Assembly: GCA_913060615.1 (NCBI GenBank)
Contig: CAJXUL010000005.1
Coordinates: 1 to 47,116, forward strand
Reading direction: 5' to 3'
Origin: an uncultured Gammaproteobacteria bacterium
GTDB lineage: Bacteria > Pseudomonadota > Gammaproteobacteria > Pseudomonadales > Azotimanducaceae
DNA: 47,116 nt
Part shown: positions 1 through 10,168 of the stretch, piece by piece
How positions within the stretch are numbered: the stretch's first letter is position 1
Layout of the letters: the number at the start of each line of letters is the position of its first letter
Position numbers and translations under genes: made by a program
The notes under the pieces: model-generated
The model's input: the letters and a program-made list of their open reading frames with translations, nothing else
Database searches by the model: none
Told to the model about the DNA's origin: nothing

Positions 1-43
1 ACCTCTCTATTCGTCGGCAGCGTCAGATGTGTATAAGAGACAG
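1..43 (+). other. Illumina Nextera i5-side adapter (index-like CTCTCTAT + TCGTCGGCAGCGTC + mosaic end AGATGTGTATAAGAGACAG); not biological
   Basis: Exact match to the known Nextera read-1 adapter/mosaic end. Confidence 0.98.
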
Positions 44-145
44 TCCAAAGATACAGCTGAATATATGAAGGCTGCCTCTGGTACGAGAACGCTTGAGGCT
101 ACTAATATGAGCGTTGAAGTTAAACGCTGGGCCAACGGCGGTTAA
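44..145 (+). CDS. C-terminal fragment of an unidentified protein (…SKDTAEYMKAASGTRTLEATNMSVEVKRWANGG*)
   Basis: Open frame from the adapter junction to TAA at 143-145, followed by a hairpin near 157-192. Confidence 0.5.
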   Translation, partial: SKDTAEYMKAASGTRTLEATNMSVEVKRWANGG

Positions 146-156
146 TCAGAGATTGC

Positions 157-192
157 CTAGCCCTTGAGTAATTCTCTTAAGGGTTGGGCAGT
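157..192. terminator. Probable bidirectional hairpin terminator between the CDS fragment and the integrase
   Basis: gcctagcccttgag…tcttaagggttgggca inverted repeat between convergent ORFs. Confidence 0.55.
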
Positions 193-196
193 TTGT

Positions 197-1549
197 TTAT
201 TCTCCTTCCCAGTATTCATTCTCCCTAATTTTATTAGCTTCTAGCTCTTCCTGCATTACTGGACTATCTGGATCGGGCGGAACCTTTCCGTAAAAACAGT
301 GCCGCATCAGGTCGGTAGCGGATAAGAAATATTCGTTTTTTTCTGCTGAGATGTCATCAAAAGGGATCATGCGATCCAAAGCATTAACTACTTGCTGATA
401 TTTTCTTCGTGCTTTCTCCAAAGACTGATTAATATAAATTGGCGTTACGGTTTTAGGTGAATGGTTAAGTAGCTTGCCGATTTCTATTTCGGATATATCA
501 AGTTCATGACAGACACTTGCAAATAGTCTGCGGAAGTCGTGGTGTGAGTATTGTTGCGTATCGGCTGAGGAGGCTATTTTAGCCAAGGCTTTTCTTGCGC
601 CAGTAATCGGTTTTTTCCCTTTGCTTGTAAAGACGTATTCCTTGTCTCTATCGGGGAGATTAAAGCGTGATTGAAACATGTCGTAGGTCAAACCAATCAT
701 AGGAACTATCAGAAATCTATCTGATTTGTTGGTGGGCAGGGTGACTCTTTTTTTATCAAGGTCAACCTGCGTCCACTTAATCGTCCTAGATTCTTGTGAG
801 CGTAGACCAGTTGTTAGGCTGAGAACTATCCAATCTCGCATTACTGCACTAATGTCTGCTGTTATGAACGCTTCCATAAATTTAGGTAGCTGATCGTAGA
901 TGTTGCTTAGGTGCTGTTGTTTACTGGGGTTAACTTTCCTTTTTATGAGCTGCGCTGCCTTATTGGCTGGATTCACCTCTAGATAACCAAGTGCGAATCC
1001 GTAGTTTAAGACCGATTTGAGGGTGACAAATGTTCGCTCTGTTCCTGTAGCGTGACTCACGCCTGAGCCATACCAGCTAACAATGTCCTCTGTAGTAATG
1101 TCTTTTATAGATTTTTTGTGAAGCGGTTTAAGGTAGTGGCGGAAGTTGTACCTGTACCCGTCTATGGTCCTCTCTACTAAGTTTTTACTGAGGATGTACT
1201 TTTCTAAAAGATCAGTTGGAGTAATTAAGTTGCGATCTTGTTCTTTTGGGTCCATCCCCTCATGAATTTTCTTTAGCCAATCTCTCGCTATTTCTCTCGC
1301 ATCTCGCGGTGTGTAGGTGTGTGCGCTTCCAATGATGCGTTCAACTTTTTTATTGGTTCTATTAAATCTTCCAGAGATGCCATAGCTCTTAACCCCACTA
1401 GGAAGGACTCTCAAATAGAATCCTTTTATTTCAGTATCTCTAATGAAGTATTCTTTTTGTCTTGGTTCGGCTTTAGATACAATACCGTAGGAAAGACGAA
1501 CGTGTTGTGTGTGAGATACATCAAGACTTATCAAGTTTTCGGGTGTCAT
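197..1549 (-). CDS. Tyrosine recombinase / phage-type integrase
   Basis: TGLRSQE (Arg), HHDFRR (HxxR), LLNHSPKTVTPIYIN (His…Tyr) catalytic motifs; N-terminal arm-binding-like region. Confidence 0.93.
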   Translation of the reverse strand: MTPENLISLDVSHTQHVRLSYGIVSKAEPRQKEYFIRDTEIKGFYLRVLPSGVKSYGISGRFNRTNKKVERIIGSAHTYTPRDAREIARDWLKKIHEGMDPKEQDRNLITPTDLLEKYILSKNLVERTIDGYRYNFRHYLKPLHKKSIKDITTEDIVSWYGSGVSHATGTERTFVTLKSVLNYGFALGYLEVNPANKAAQLIKRKVNPSKQQHLSNIYDQLPKFMEAFITADISAVMRDWIVLSLTTGLRSQESRTIKWTQVDLDKKRVTLPTNKSDRFLIVPMIGLTYDMFQSRFNLPDRDKEYVFTSKGKKPITGARKALAKIASSADTQQYSHHDFRRLFASVCHELDISEIEIGKLLNHSPKTVTPIYINQSLEKARRKYQQVVNALDRMIPFDDISAEKNEYFLSATDLMRHCFYGKVPPDPDSPVMQEELEANKIRENEYWEGE

Positions 1550-1663
1550 GTGAGCGTTATGTGACTAGTATGTTTGTTTTATAGCCCATGTGACCGTATG
1601 TGAGCAAGAGGCAAGGTTACTAGACTTTAAATAAGTTGTTGATTTATAACAATAATAATTATT

Positions 1664-1739
<76 letters not shown>

Positions 1740-1855
1740 CTCTAGGGGTATAAGCCCTCACACATAAACATTTCTACATAATTTGGTAGGGCTAATTCCT
1801 ATTACTTGACGCTTTCTACCTTCATAAACATCTGTAACCTTGAACCAGCGCCCGA

Positions 1856-3487
1856 CTACTTCTGACTTCCACGCCGGTTCTTTAATGCCCGTAAATTAGC
1901 TAATGCGTCAGCTCCCTCTTCACTAACCCTCTGTTTACCGACAGTTGTTTTAATATGGCCCGAATGACGGACCTTGCGTTGAAGCCAACTGTACTGCGCT
2001 TTCTCCACTTGATCTTTAGCCGCTTTTTTCACCGGTTGTTTTACGGCTTGCTTCAGAGCTGTGTTCACTGCCCGTGTGCGTCTGTTGGTATCCTCCGTCC
2101 CGTTAGATTCGCCTGTAAACTCAGCTTTCGCACTGCTGCTATCAGTGAAATTTTTGCTCCGTGGCCCTTGAACCGAAATTTCTCCCTGGTTGTTAGACTG
2201 GGGACCAATGCCGGACCAGCTGTACAAACCACTGAACACAGATCCAAACGCCTTCGTGGTGTACATGCGCGACCGTGCTTTGTTTTGCTCAGATTTTGCC
2301 CCAAGCGTTTGCGCTCTGAAGTTCACCTCTCCTTTATCGCTTGTTTGACTCGCACCGTCCAATTCCGCTGTCTCGGCCGCGCCAAATTTATTTGCTGTTG
2401 TCGTTGCACGGCGTGCATTAAATGCCCATCCAACAGCGGTTATCGCTTTGCGGACGTAACCAAGAGGGTGAGCGAAAGCTGCCCCGGCAATGGCGCCGCC
2501 TCTCTGGGCAATTTTGGCTCCTGTGTCGAATCTTTTGAGGTTCTTTTCCCTGCCCTCAACTTTCTTTTCTGCTTTGAAAGCCTCTTTGTGATCGCTGATG
2601 AGGCCTTGCATTGTGTCACTTAGCGCTTCACCTTCTTTACGGTGATCAGCCGCAAACTGCGCCTTAAAAGCATGCTTTCGAGCATGATAGGTCAGTGGCG
2701 AGAACCACTTGTTTGTTTCATGGTGACTCGCAGTCTGCCCCCCAAGATAGGCTTTAGCAGCTCTGGCAGTTAGCGCACCTTTATCTATGCCCGTGTCGAT
2801 GCCTAGTATTTTGGTATAATCGCTCTTGCCTTTTTGTGCTCTTTTCAAGGCCTTGGTTTTAATTTCGTTGTCGATTTTCTTACTTTCATCGTGCCGTTTA
2901 CCTGGGCCTAGAAGTAGGGCGGCGCCCAAGGCTTCAAAATTCTGCTCTTTTTTGAATGCGCTAGGTTTTAGATTCCTGCTTTCCTGCGCAGAATCGTTAG
3001 CTAAACCTTGCTTAAAAACTGCAGTTGCGTTTGACCGGGCAACATTTGCGTCTTTGATCTCGCTGCGACTCATATAGAGATTCGCTATTAAGTCATTCAC
3101 CCGGGACCTTATAGGTTTGGTCAAACCTTTTGCGGAACTTTGACGCCGGATATGACCGAGGTGGTTTTGTGCATCCGCAACAGTTTGCCCAATATTCGGT
3201 GCAGAGATCGCGTTACTGCGCGGCCGGGTATTGGGTTCGGACATTGCGTTACTGCGCGGCCGAGTATTTGGTTCCGACATTGCGTTACTGCGCGGCCGGG
3301 TATTTGGTTCCGACATTGCGTTACTGCGCGGCCGGGTATTTGGTTCCGACATCGCGTTACTGCGCGGCCGGGTATTTGGTTCCGACATTGCGTTACTGCG
3401 CGGCCGAGTATTTGGTTCCGACATTGCGTTACTGCGTGGCCGGGTATTCGTCTCCGAATGCCCCGTCGATTCTTCGTGCTTAGGCAT
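1856..3487 (-). CDS. Uncharacterised 543-aa basic protein with seven N-terminal 12-aa repeats (NTRPRSNAMSEP)
   Basis: Long ORF in an intergenic context; internal 36-nt in-frame repeats; no family recognised. Confidence 0.75.
   Translation of the reverse strand: MPKHEESTGHSETNTRPRSNAMSEPNTRPRSNAMSEPNTRPRSNAMSEPNTRPRSNAMSEPNTRPRSNAMSEPNTRPRSNAMSEPNTRPRSNAISAPNIGQTVADAQNHLGHIRRQSSAKGLTKPIRSRVNDLIANLYMSRSEIKDANVARSNATAVFKQGLANDSAQESRNLKPSAFKKEQNFEALGAALLLGPGKRHDESKKIDNEIKTKALKRAQKGKSDYTKILGIDTGIDKGALTARAAKAYLGGQTASHHETNKWFSPLTYHARKHAFKAQFAADHRKEGEALSDTMQGLISDHKEAFKAEKKVEGREKNLKRFDTGAKIAQRGGAIAGAAFAHPLGYVRKAITAVGWAFNARRATTTANKFGAAETAELDGASQTSDKGEVNFRAQTLGAKSEQNKARSRMYTTKAFGSVFSGLYSWSGIGPQSNNQGEISVQGPRSKNFTDSSSAKAEFTGESNGTEDTNRRTRAVNTALKQAVKQPVKKAAKDQVEKAQYSWLQRKVRHSGHIKTTVGKQRVSEEGADALANLRALKNRRGSQK
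3211..3462 (-). repeat. Coding tandem repeat, 7 x 36 bp
   Basis: Unit cgttactgcgcggccgggtatttggttccgacattg repeated head to tail with few substitutions. Confidence 0.97.
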
Positions 3488-4495
3488 TTTTTTGCCCTTT
3501 CATGCTCTTATTTTTAGAATTATTCATATAAAAAGGATACGGGAATCTTCCGCAAAGTGAAATCTGCCAAGGTGTTTAGTTTGCATTTAGAGTATTTATC
3601 AGTGAGCAAGCGCAAAGTGTGTGCCTGCGTGAAACCCTTTAGTTTTACACCTGCAAGCCAGCGCCCTGTCTGATGTAGGTTCAAAGACACAGCAGCTACA
3701 GCATTCTTGGCTAGATAAGTGCTTACGCTAGGCTAGGGAAGTCTTTATCTGTCCTTTATCCAGCACACAGCTGTTTTTTTAGAATTTGCTTCAGGTGTTT
3801 AGCAGCGGTAACTAAAGACAATTAGAAGGTATACAGCCCCCCTTGCCTTCTTAAAAGACCTCACGCTTTGTTTTGTTACGAAAACTTCTCCTAAACCCCG
3901 TGTGTTTGCTGGCAATAAGGCGAGCTATAGCGACGTTTCTAAGGGGCTAACACAGTATGCAGCCCTGCGTTGTGGTGCCATCTTTCTCCTTTAAGGCCCT
4001 TAAAAATGTGCGTTTTATTTCGAAACACTGTCATAGGCTAACGGCGGAATGGTAGGCATTGATCACCCCGGATAAACCTAAGTTAAGCGTGGTGTTTTCT
4101 ACTGCACTGAATCGGCACCTATAGATTTAGGGCCTCATTATCTAAAAGCTAGCGCTGTTCAGGGCATAACTCTGGGGCTGGCAGACCACTCTCAGTTTGT
4201 TTCAAGATAGCCAATATCTGGCTATCGGCGAATCGTGATGTCGTAATACAGAATCTCCTGGACAAATATTGCGAGAAAATTCTACTTGTAGGTAACGCAA
4301 TCTAGAGACGGGATCACCAAAACTGTCGAGATCAAAATAGCGAAACACGCGATAAATAGGTGACGTGAATCGCTCTTTGCATAGGTTAAAACTACGAAAT
4401 CTTTTGTTGGAAAATAATTTAACCTAAAGTATTTCAATTTAGGTGAGCACTAATTGAACTCGCGTTAATTTAATATTTTTCTGCGTATTGTTGGA

Positions 4496-5242
4496 TTAGT
4501 TGTCGTTTACAAAACCACCGGATAGGTTTGCAACGTTAAGCCTTTGTTCGGCGATCAAACCAAGAGTATCTTGCGAATATTCAAAGTCTCCCAATCCACC
4601 CTGGTAGGACTTGAGATGGGCTATATAGCGCTGAACTTCTGGCGTATTTTTCGCTGCGACCCAAAAAATTGCAAACTTCCTGCGAGAGTTCAATTGTTGA
4701 CTTGCTCGATGTAAGAGTCTGAAGTGAAAGCCAACCAGATCACCCGCTTTGCTTGGAATAGAATAAGATGGAATAAGTTTGTTTCTCAAACGTCTTAGTA
4801 CACGCCTGAAAAAACCATCATGGCGTAAAGCTGTCAAATATTCCTCATGCCCCCCAGGTCGAACATCCAGCCCGCCACCATACTCAGCGTCGTTGTCCTG
4901 CAAGTAGACGGCTAATTGGACTTGGGACCAACTTGGGTCGTATACGAAATCAACCAAACCAAGATTAGCTGAATCCGTGTGCCAACCACCAAACTGATCT
5001 GTTTGCATCGTGTATTCAGGAATGGTGACATAATCATCGCCAAGCTGTTTTCTTAGTTCCGCAACGACTGAAGGAAGAAAAGGGATTTGAGCAAGTTCGG
5101 GAGTTGCCAGAAAGTCAGCCACGGGCATCACGGCATTTTTTGTTTCAGCGTAGTAGGCTTCACAAATTTTTTTCAAGGAACTAATCTTGCGATCATCGAT
5201 AATACTGTTCGCCTTGAAGTAGCCTTTAGAGTTAGCGCCCAT
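4496..5242 (-). CDS. 2OG-Fe(II) oxygenase-like protein (PhyH/prolyl-hydroxylase-like)
   Basis: GGWHTD (HxD) motif and distal H/R (LLHRAS…RRKFAIFWVA). Confidence 0.7.
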   Translation of the reverse strand: MGANSKGYFKANSIIDDRKISSLKKICEAYYAETKNAVMPVADFLATPELAQIPFLPSVVAELRKQLGDDYVTIPEYTMQTDQFGGWHTDSANLGLVDFVYDPSWSQVQLAVYLQDNDAEYGGGLDVRPGGHEEYLTALRHDGFFRRVLRRLRNKLIPSYSIPSKAGDLVGFHFRLLHRASQQLNSRRKFAIFWVAAKNTPEVQRYIAHLKSYQGGLGDFEYSQDTLGLIAEQRLNVANLSGGFVNDN

Positions 5243-5766
5243 TTTTTACTCCGAATTTTTAAAAGATTATATCTTTTTTTACGAGCTATCAAAAGATATC
5301 ACTTTGGATCTAATAAGTCCGGGCTGGACGTGTTTGGAAAACAATAGCTGACGCTCATATTCGGATATCGTTACCGTTAGATTGCGCATAGGTATAGGTA
5401 GTGACAACTGCCTAAACCAAATAGCTAAGGACTTGCTTAGAAAAATAACTTCTATGCGCAAACTATGCGCAAACAGAAAAAGATATTGCTGACAGCAATT
5501 GTCAATATGCATTCACAACCGCTGCGCGATAAATTACAACGGCTACCTTTTATGCAACTGGCATGTATCTAACCATCCACTACTAGGGGCTTTTATAAGG
5601 TGCGCTGCGTTATCTCACTACAGCACTTACATTATCGGAAAGAGGACAAAAAGGCCGCGCAATGGTAAGTTTGCTGATAGTTTCAACAGCGGTTCTAGTG
5701 CAGGAACTGCAAAAAAAAGGGGCTTGTGAGCATTGCCAGCCAGACAAATCAGCATGGGTAGAGGTT

Positions 5767-6246
5767 ATGAATAAATATAAATTAACAGTTAATGGAAATG
5801 CTTTAGAGGTTGATGTCGCGCCTGACATGCCGTTGCTGTGGGTGTTGCGTGACAAGCTCAAACTCACTGGCACCAAGTTTGGTTGCGGCATTGCCCAGTG
5901 CGGTGCGTGCACTGTGCATATTGACGGCGTGGCGGTTCGCTCTTGCGTGTTGCCTGTTTCTGCAGTTTCAGGTCCAGTCACTACCATTGAAGGCCTCGCC
6001 CAGGGCGATGATCTACACCCCCTACAATCCGCATGGATAGAGCACGATGTGCCCCAGTGCGGGTACTGCCAAGCAGGCCAAATTATGAGCGCTGCGGCAT
6101 TGTTATCTAATAATAGTCAGCCCTCAGACGATGACATTGACCAGGCCCTGGAGGGCAACTACTGCCGGTGTGGTACCTACGTACGCATTCGCAAAGCGGT
6201 GCACACAGCTGCTTCCTTTTACAATGCAGACAAGAGGAACGGATAA
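5767..6246 (+). CDS. (2Fe-2S)-binding protein, isoquinoline 1-oxidoreductase alpha-subunit-like
   Basis: [15 protein letters not shown]…C and [10 protein letters not shown]…GNYCRCGTY motifs; start assigned to the internal ATG of ORF 5662-6246. Confidence 0.92.
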   Translation: MNKYKLTVNGNALEVDVAPDMPLLWVLRDKLKLTGTKFGCGIAQCGACTVHIDGVAVRSCVLPVSAVSGPVTTIEGLAQGDDLHPLQSAWIEHDVPQCGYCQAGQIMSAAALLSNNSQPSDDDIDQALEGNYCRCGTYVRIRKAVHTAASFYNADKRNG

Positions 6247-8487
6247 ATGAATAGCAAAAAAATTAGTCGCCGAAACCTATTTAAAGTTTCCGCAATTGCT
6301 GGTGGTGGGCTGATGCTTAAGTTGAGCTTGCCTGCTAACGCACTGGAAGACAGCGCAACAACTTTGGTGAAGTCGTCTGAGTTGAACTTTTACGTACAAA
6401 TTGCGTCAGATGGGCAGATCACTATCTATGCGCCAAATCCTGAGATGGGCCAAGGGATCAAGACCACCTTGCCAATGATTATCGCGGAAGAAATGGGCGC
6501 TAATTGGGATGATGTTGAAGTTGTTCTTGCGCCAATTGATCCGGCTAAGTTCGGGTTGCAGGGTTCAGGCGGTTCTATGTCAGTTACCAGAAATTTTGAC
6601 GCCATGCGCCGCATGGGTGCATCTGCGCGTGAAATGTTGATTGGCGCTGCGTCTGAACTGATGGAAGTTGAAAGGCGCGACCTTAAGGCTGAGGCAAGCC
6701 AAGTCATTCATGGCTCCGGTCGCAGCATGACCTTTGGCCAACTTGCCTCTGTAGCTGCCCAGCAGCCTGTACCCGTCCCAGAGCAACTGTCTTTCAAGGA
6801 CCCTCGCTCCTACTCAATTATTGGTACTTCTGTGGGTAGTGTGGATAATTTAGTCATTGCTACAGGCCTGTCTAAGTTTGGTATTGATGTAGATGTGCCT
6901 GGCATGAAGTTCGCCAGCTATACGCGCTGCCCGCGACCTGGCGGTAAAGCTGTCAGTTTCAATTCGGCAGAAATCAAGGCACTTCCGGGGGTGATCGATG
7001 CGTTTATTTTGCAGCCAGATTCAAGATCCGGGAAAGCGTCTATGGCTTTCTTGGATGGGCTAGCGGCCTTGCAGGGAGGCGTTGCAATTGTTGGTGATGA
7101 CACTTGGTCTGTATTTGCGGCCAAAGCTAAACTCAAAGTCAGCTGGGATGAAAGAGAAGCTTCCACTGATCAATGGTCAAAGATGGCCAGCGACGCGCGA
7201 GCAATAGCTGTGAAAGGCGGCGGCGAAGTTAAATTGGCAGGCGCGTCAGTGGGTGAAGCCCTGTCTGACAGCAACAACCGTACGTTAGAGGGCTTTTACG
7301 AATTCCCTTATGTTGCCCACGTATGTATGGAACCCATGAATTGCACCGTTGATTTCAGGAAGGGCGCTTCCGGTAAGCCAGACGCCATGGAAATTTGGTT
7401 GGGGAGTCAGTTTCCGAATCAAGTAAAGGAAATTGCCGAAAACATGCTTGGCGTTAAGCAAGAAAACGTCAAAGTACACGGGCTGCGTATGGGTGGAGGC
7501 TTTGGCCGGCGGGCAGTACACGACTTTGCCGCAGAGGCGATGGCAATATCCCATCAAAGCGGGTTGCCGGTGAAACTTACCTGGACCCGCACAGACGATA
7601 TTCATAACGACTACTTTAGAGTGGGCGGCTTCGAAAATATGAAGGGTGCCGTAAGCCCAGACGGTAAGTTGGCGGCATGGGACCAGCACTACATTGGCTT
7701 TGCAGACAACGGTAAACCCGTCATCGGTTCTGGATTACGTGGTAATGAATTGCCTATGGTTGCCTTCGATAATGCCAGTATTAGACAGACAATGATGCCG
7801 GTGGCCACTGCCTGCGGTGCTTGGCGCGCGCCGGGTTCCAATACCAACGCTTTTGTAGAGCAGAGCTTTATTCATGAGCTGGCTAATTTGGCCGAGCGTG
7901 ATCACGTTGAATTTTTGACTGAACTTATGGGTTCACGTCGCTGGATTAAAGAGGGCAATATTTCTGCTCTTAATACGGGGCGGGCGATTGATGTTATCAA
8001 GCTGGCAGCAGAAAAAGCCGGGTGGGGCAGAACAATGCCCGAAGGCACCGGCCTTGGTTTGGCTTTTTACTTCTGTCACGCAGCCCACGTTGCCGAAGTT
8101 GCGGAGGTATCTGTAGATGCCGAGCGTAATTTCAGCGTTAAACGAGTCACGGTTGCAGTGGACGTTGGACCGATTATTAACATGAGCGGTGCAATTAATC
8201 AGGTTCAAGGCTCCATAGTGGATGGGTTAAGCACCATGGCCTTACAAGAGATCACAATGCAAAATGGTCGTATTGAGCAGGATAACTTCCACCAATACCC
8301 TGTTATGCGCATTGCCTCAACGCCAGAAATTGATGTGCACTTTATCCAAAGTGACAACAAGCCAACGGGCTTAGGCGAACCGGCATTGCCGCCACTGGCA
8401 CCTGCGGTGACCAATGCAATTTTTGCAGCCACTGGGGAGCGCATTCGAACTATGCCATTGAGTAACGCCGGATATAAACTCGTCTAA
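6247..8487 (+). CDS. Xanthine dehydrogenase-family molybdopterin-binding subunit, isoquinoline 1-oxidoreductase beta-like
   Basis: Tat-like signal (SRRNLFKVSAIAGGG), GGGFGRR, GLGEPALPPLAPAVTNAI; starts immediately after the 2Fe-2S gene. Confidence 0.93.
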   Translation: MNSKKISRRNLFKVSAIAGGGLMLKLSLPANALEDSATTLVKSSELNFYVQIASDGQITIYAPNPEMGQGIKTTLPMIIAEEMGANWDDVEVVLAPIDPAKFGLQGSGGSMSVTRNFDAMRRMGASAREMLIGAASELMEVERRDLKAEASQVIHGSGRSMTFGQLASVAAQQPVPVPEQLSFKDPRSYSIIGTSVGSVDNLVIATGLSKFGIDVDVPGMKFASYTRCPRPGGKAVSFNSAEIKALPGVIDAFILQPDSRSGKASMAFLDGLAALQGGVAIVGDDTWSVFAAKAKLKVSWDEREASTDQWSKMASDARAIAVKGGGEVKLAGASVGEALSDSNNRTLEGFYEFPYVAHVCMEPMNCTVDFRKGASGKPDAMEIWLGSQFPNQVKEIAENMLGVKQENVKVHGLRMGGGFGRRAVHDFAAEAMAISHQSGLPVKLTWTRTDDIHNDYFRVGGFENMKGAVSPDGKLAAWDQHYIGFADNGKPVIGSGLRGNELPMVAFDNASIRQTMMPVATACGAWRAPGSNTNAFVEQSFIHELANLAERDHVEFLTELMGSRRWIKEGNISALNTGRAIDVIKLAAEKAGWGRTMPEGTGLGLAFYFCHAAHVAEVAEVSVDAERNFSVKRVTVAVDVGPIINMSGAINQVQGSIVDGLSTMALQEITMQNGRIEQDNFHQYPVMRIASTPEIDVHFIQSDNKPTGLGEPALPPLAPAVTNAIFAATGERIRTMPLSNAGYKLV

Positions 8488-8672
8488 AGCGGGTGGGTAG
8501 AGCTAGGAGGGGTTTGGCTGAGCATTGCGGGCGCTTCAGCTTGGCTCCGGCCGACTTCGGCTGTAACGCTATCTAACGGTATGCTTAACTTTTTAATGGT
8601 TTGCTCCGCCAGATCGACGCTTCGTGTATAAACGCGAAGCATCCCTTGGCGCAAAGGCCCAGCCTATTAACG

Positions 8673-9851
8673 TTAGGCTACTATGCCTCCTTGGGTCATT
8701 GCCTGAATGCGTTCCGCAGAAAACTCAAAATCAGCCAAAACTTCGGCTGTATGTTCACCGTGATCCGGACTCGGGCGAGAAGGTTCCAAGCGTTTGCCGC
8801 CAAAGCGCGCTGGAGATTTTATAATCCGCATCTTGCCCATTATTGGGTGATCAAGAAGGCCAACCGTGTCGTTGGCGGCGAGCTGCTCTTGGGCTAATAC
8901 TTCATCTTTGTCCAGACTCCTGGCGCATGGCACATCTGCTGCTTGGAGTTTTTGCAAAATTTCGTCGGTAGTGAACTGCAAATACGCCTTGGCGACCAGA
9001 TCTTTAAATTCTTTAAGGTTTGTGACCATTTTTTCAAAAGAGTTGAAGCGATCATCCACCAGCAAGTGCTCCATACCTAGCGCAATCAACCCCCGCATTT
9101 GCATCTCATCAGTGGCCGCAGACACAGTTATTGCACCATCTTTTGTTGGCGACAGTTCGTAGAGCAAGTCTATTAACAGTGGGCCTGGTTCGTGATCTGG
9201 GTCAAGCAAGGTATGGTTTTGAAAACCGTCCGGGAAAACAAAGAATAAGCTAGAGTCGAGCATAGACAGGTCAATATGTTGACCCTGGCCTGTTTTTTCG
9301 CGTACGTAAAGTGCGCAGGTTACAGCTTGGCAAGCAGTATAGGCGGTGATTTTGTCGCAGATTAAAGTGCGAAAAAATGCCGGTTCGTTGTTCTTGCCTT
9401 GGGTAGCGGTGAGTCCCGCTTGAGCCTGGATAATGGGATCATATGCCGGTGCGCCACCTAATGGGCCTTCTTTGCCAAAGCCTGATATTGCTGCGTAAAT
9501 TAGTCTCGGTTGCAGTGCCCGCAAGGACTCGCTGCCTAAGTTCAACTTATCCATAACACCAGGTCTAAAGTTGTGAATAAAAATGTCAACTTGGGGGATC
9601 ATTTCACGAATAAGTGCTTGGCCTTCTTCTTCTTTGAGGTTGACGCGAATGGACTGTTTGCCTCTATTGCAGTTAGCAAACAATGATGAAATTCCGCCTT
9701 TGTTAGCGCCGATGTACCTCATTGGATCGCCCATATTCATTGGCTCGACCTTGATTACTCGTGCGCCTTGTTCAGCCATCATCATCGCCGCAAAAGATGC
9801 GGTAATCATTGTTGAAAATTCTAGTACGGTAATGCCTTCTAACGGTTTCAA
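8673..9851 (-). CDS. CaiB/BaiF family CoA-transferase
   Basis: MKPLEGITVLEFSTMITASFAAMMMAEQGARVIKVE, family N-terminus. Confidence 0.95.
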   Translation of the reverse strand: MKPLEGITVLEFSTMITASFAAMMMAEQGARVIKVEPMNMGDPMRYIGANKGGISSLFANCNRGKQSIRVNLKEEEGQALIREMIPQVDIFIHNFRPGVMDKLNLGSESLRALQPRLIYAAISGFGKEGPLGGAPAYDPIIQAQAGLTATQGKNNEPAFFRTLICDKITAYTACQAVTCALYVREKTGQGQHIDLSMLDSSLFFVFPDGFQNHTLLDPDHEPGPLLIDLLYELSPTKDGAITVSAATDEMQMRGLIALGMEHLLVDDRFNSFEKMVTNLKEFKDLVAKAYLQFTTDEILQKLQAADVPCARSLDKDEVLAQEQLAANDTVGLLDHPIMGKMRIIKSPARFGGKRLEPSRPSPDHGEHTAEVLADFEFSAERIQAMTQGGIVA

Positions 9852-10168
9852 TCTTTTCCCCTTATGAAAATCTAGCGATTGGCAGGCTAAGCGCTAGCAA
9901 AGCCTCCGGATAATAAATCGGCAATAGACATTTTTTAGTAATTTGCCTAGTAGTTCTATCCTAGATCCCAAGATGACACAAGCTTAAGCATCAGTGGGCT
10001 AGAGGCATAGTGCTTACGCTACATACGGCCCTTTTATCCGTCGCCGTTTTACGTTTTCGACGCTTTACGGGTTTGGTTATATGATTATTTTGGAGTACTT
10101 GCTCAACTGTTAATAAGTGCAATCGAAACTTAGCAGAAAGTGTTAAAATTTTGCGCAGAAAAATAATA

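Noticed and set aside
3211-3462. 36-bp periodic repeats that superficially resemble CRISPR repeats
   Set aside because: Units abut with no unique spacers and stay in frame within the 543-aa ORF; this is a coding tandem repeat.
3130-3560. Three overlapping plus-strand ORFs (117, 125, 109 aa) with repeated RYCAAGYLVPTL / CVTARPGIWFRH / GSDIALLRGRVF
   Set aside because: Antisense reading-frame shadows of the 36-bp repeat, which keeps all frames open.
8600-8897. Plus-strand ORFs opposite the CaiB gene
   Set aside because: Antisense shadow ORFs without domain similarity.
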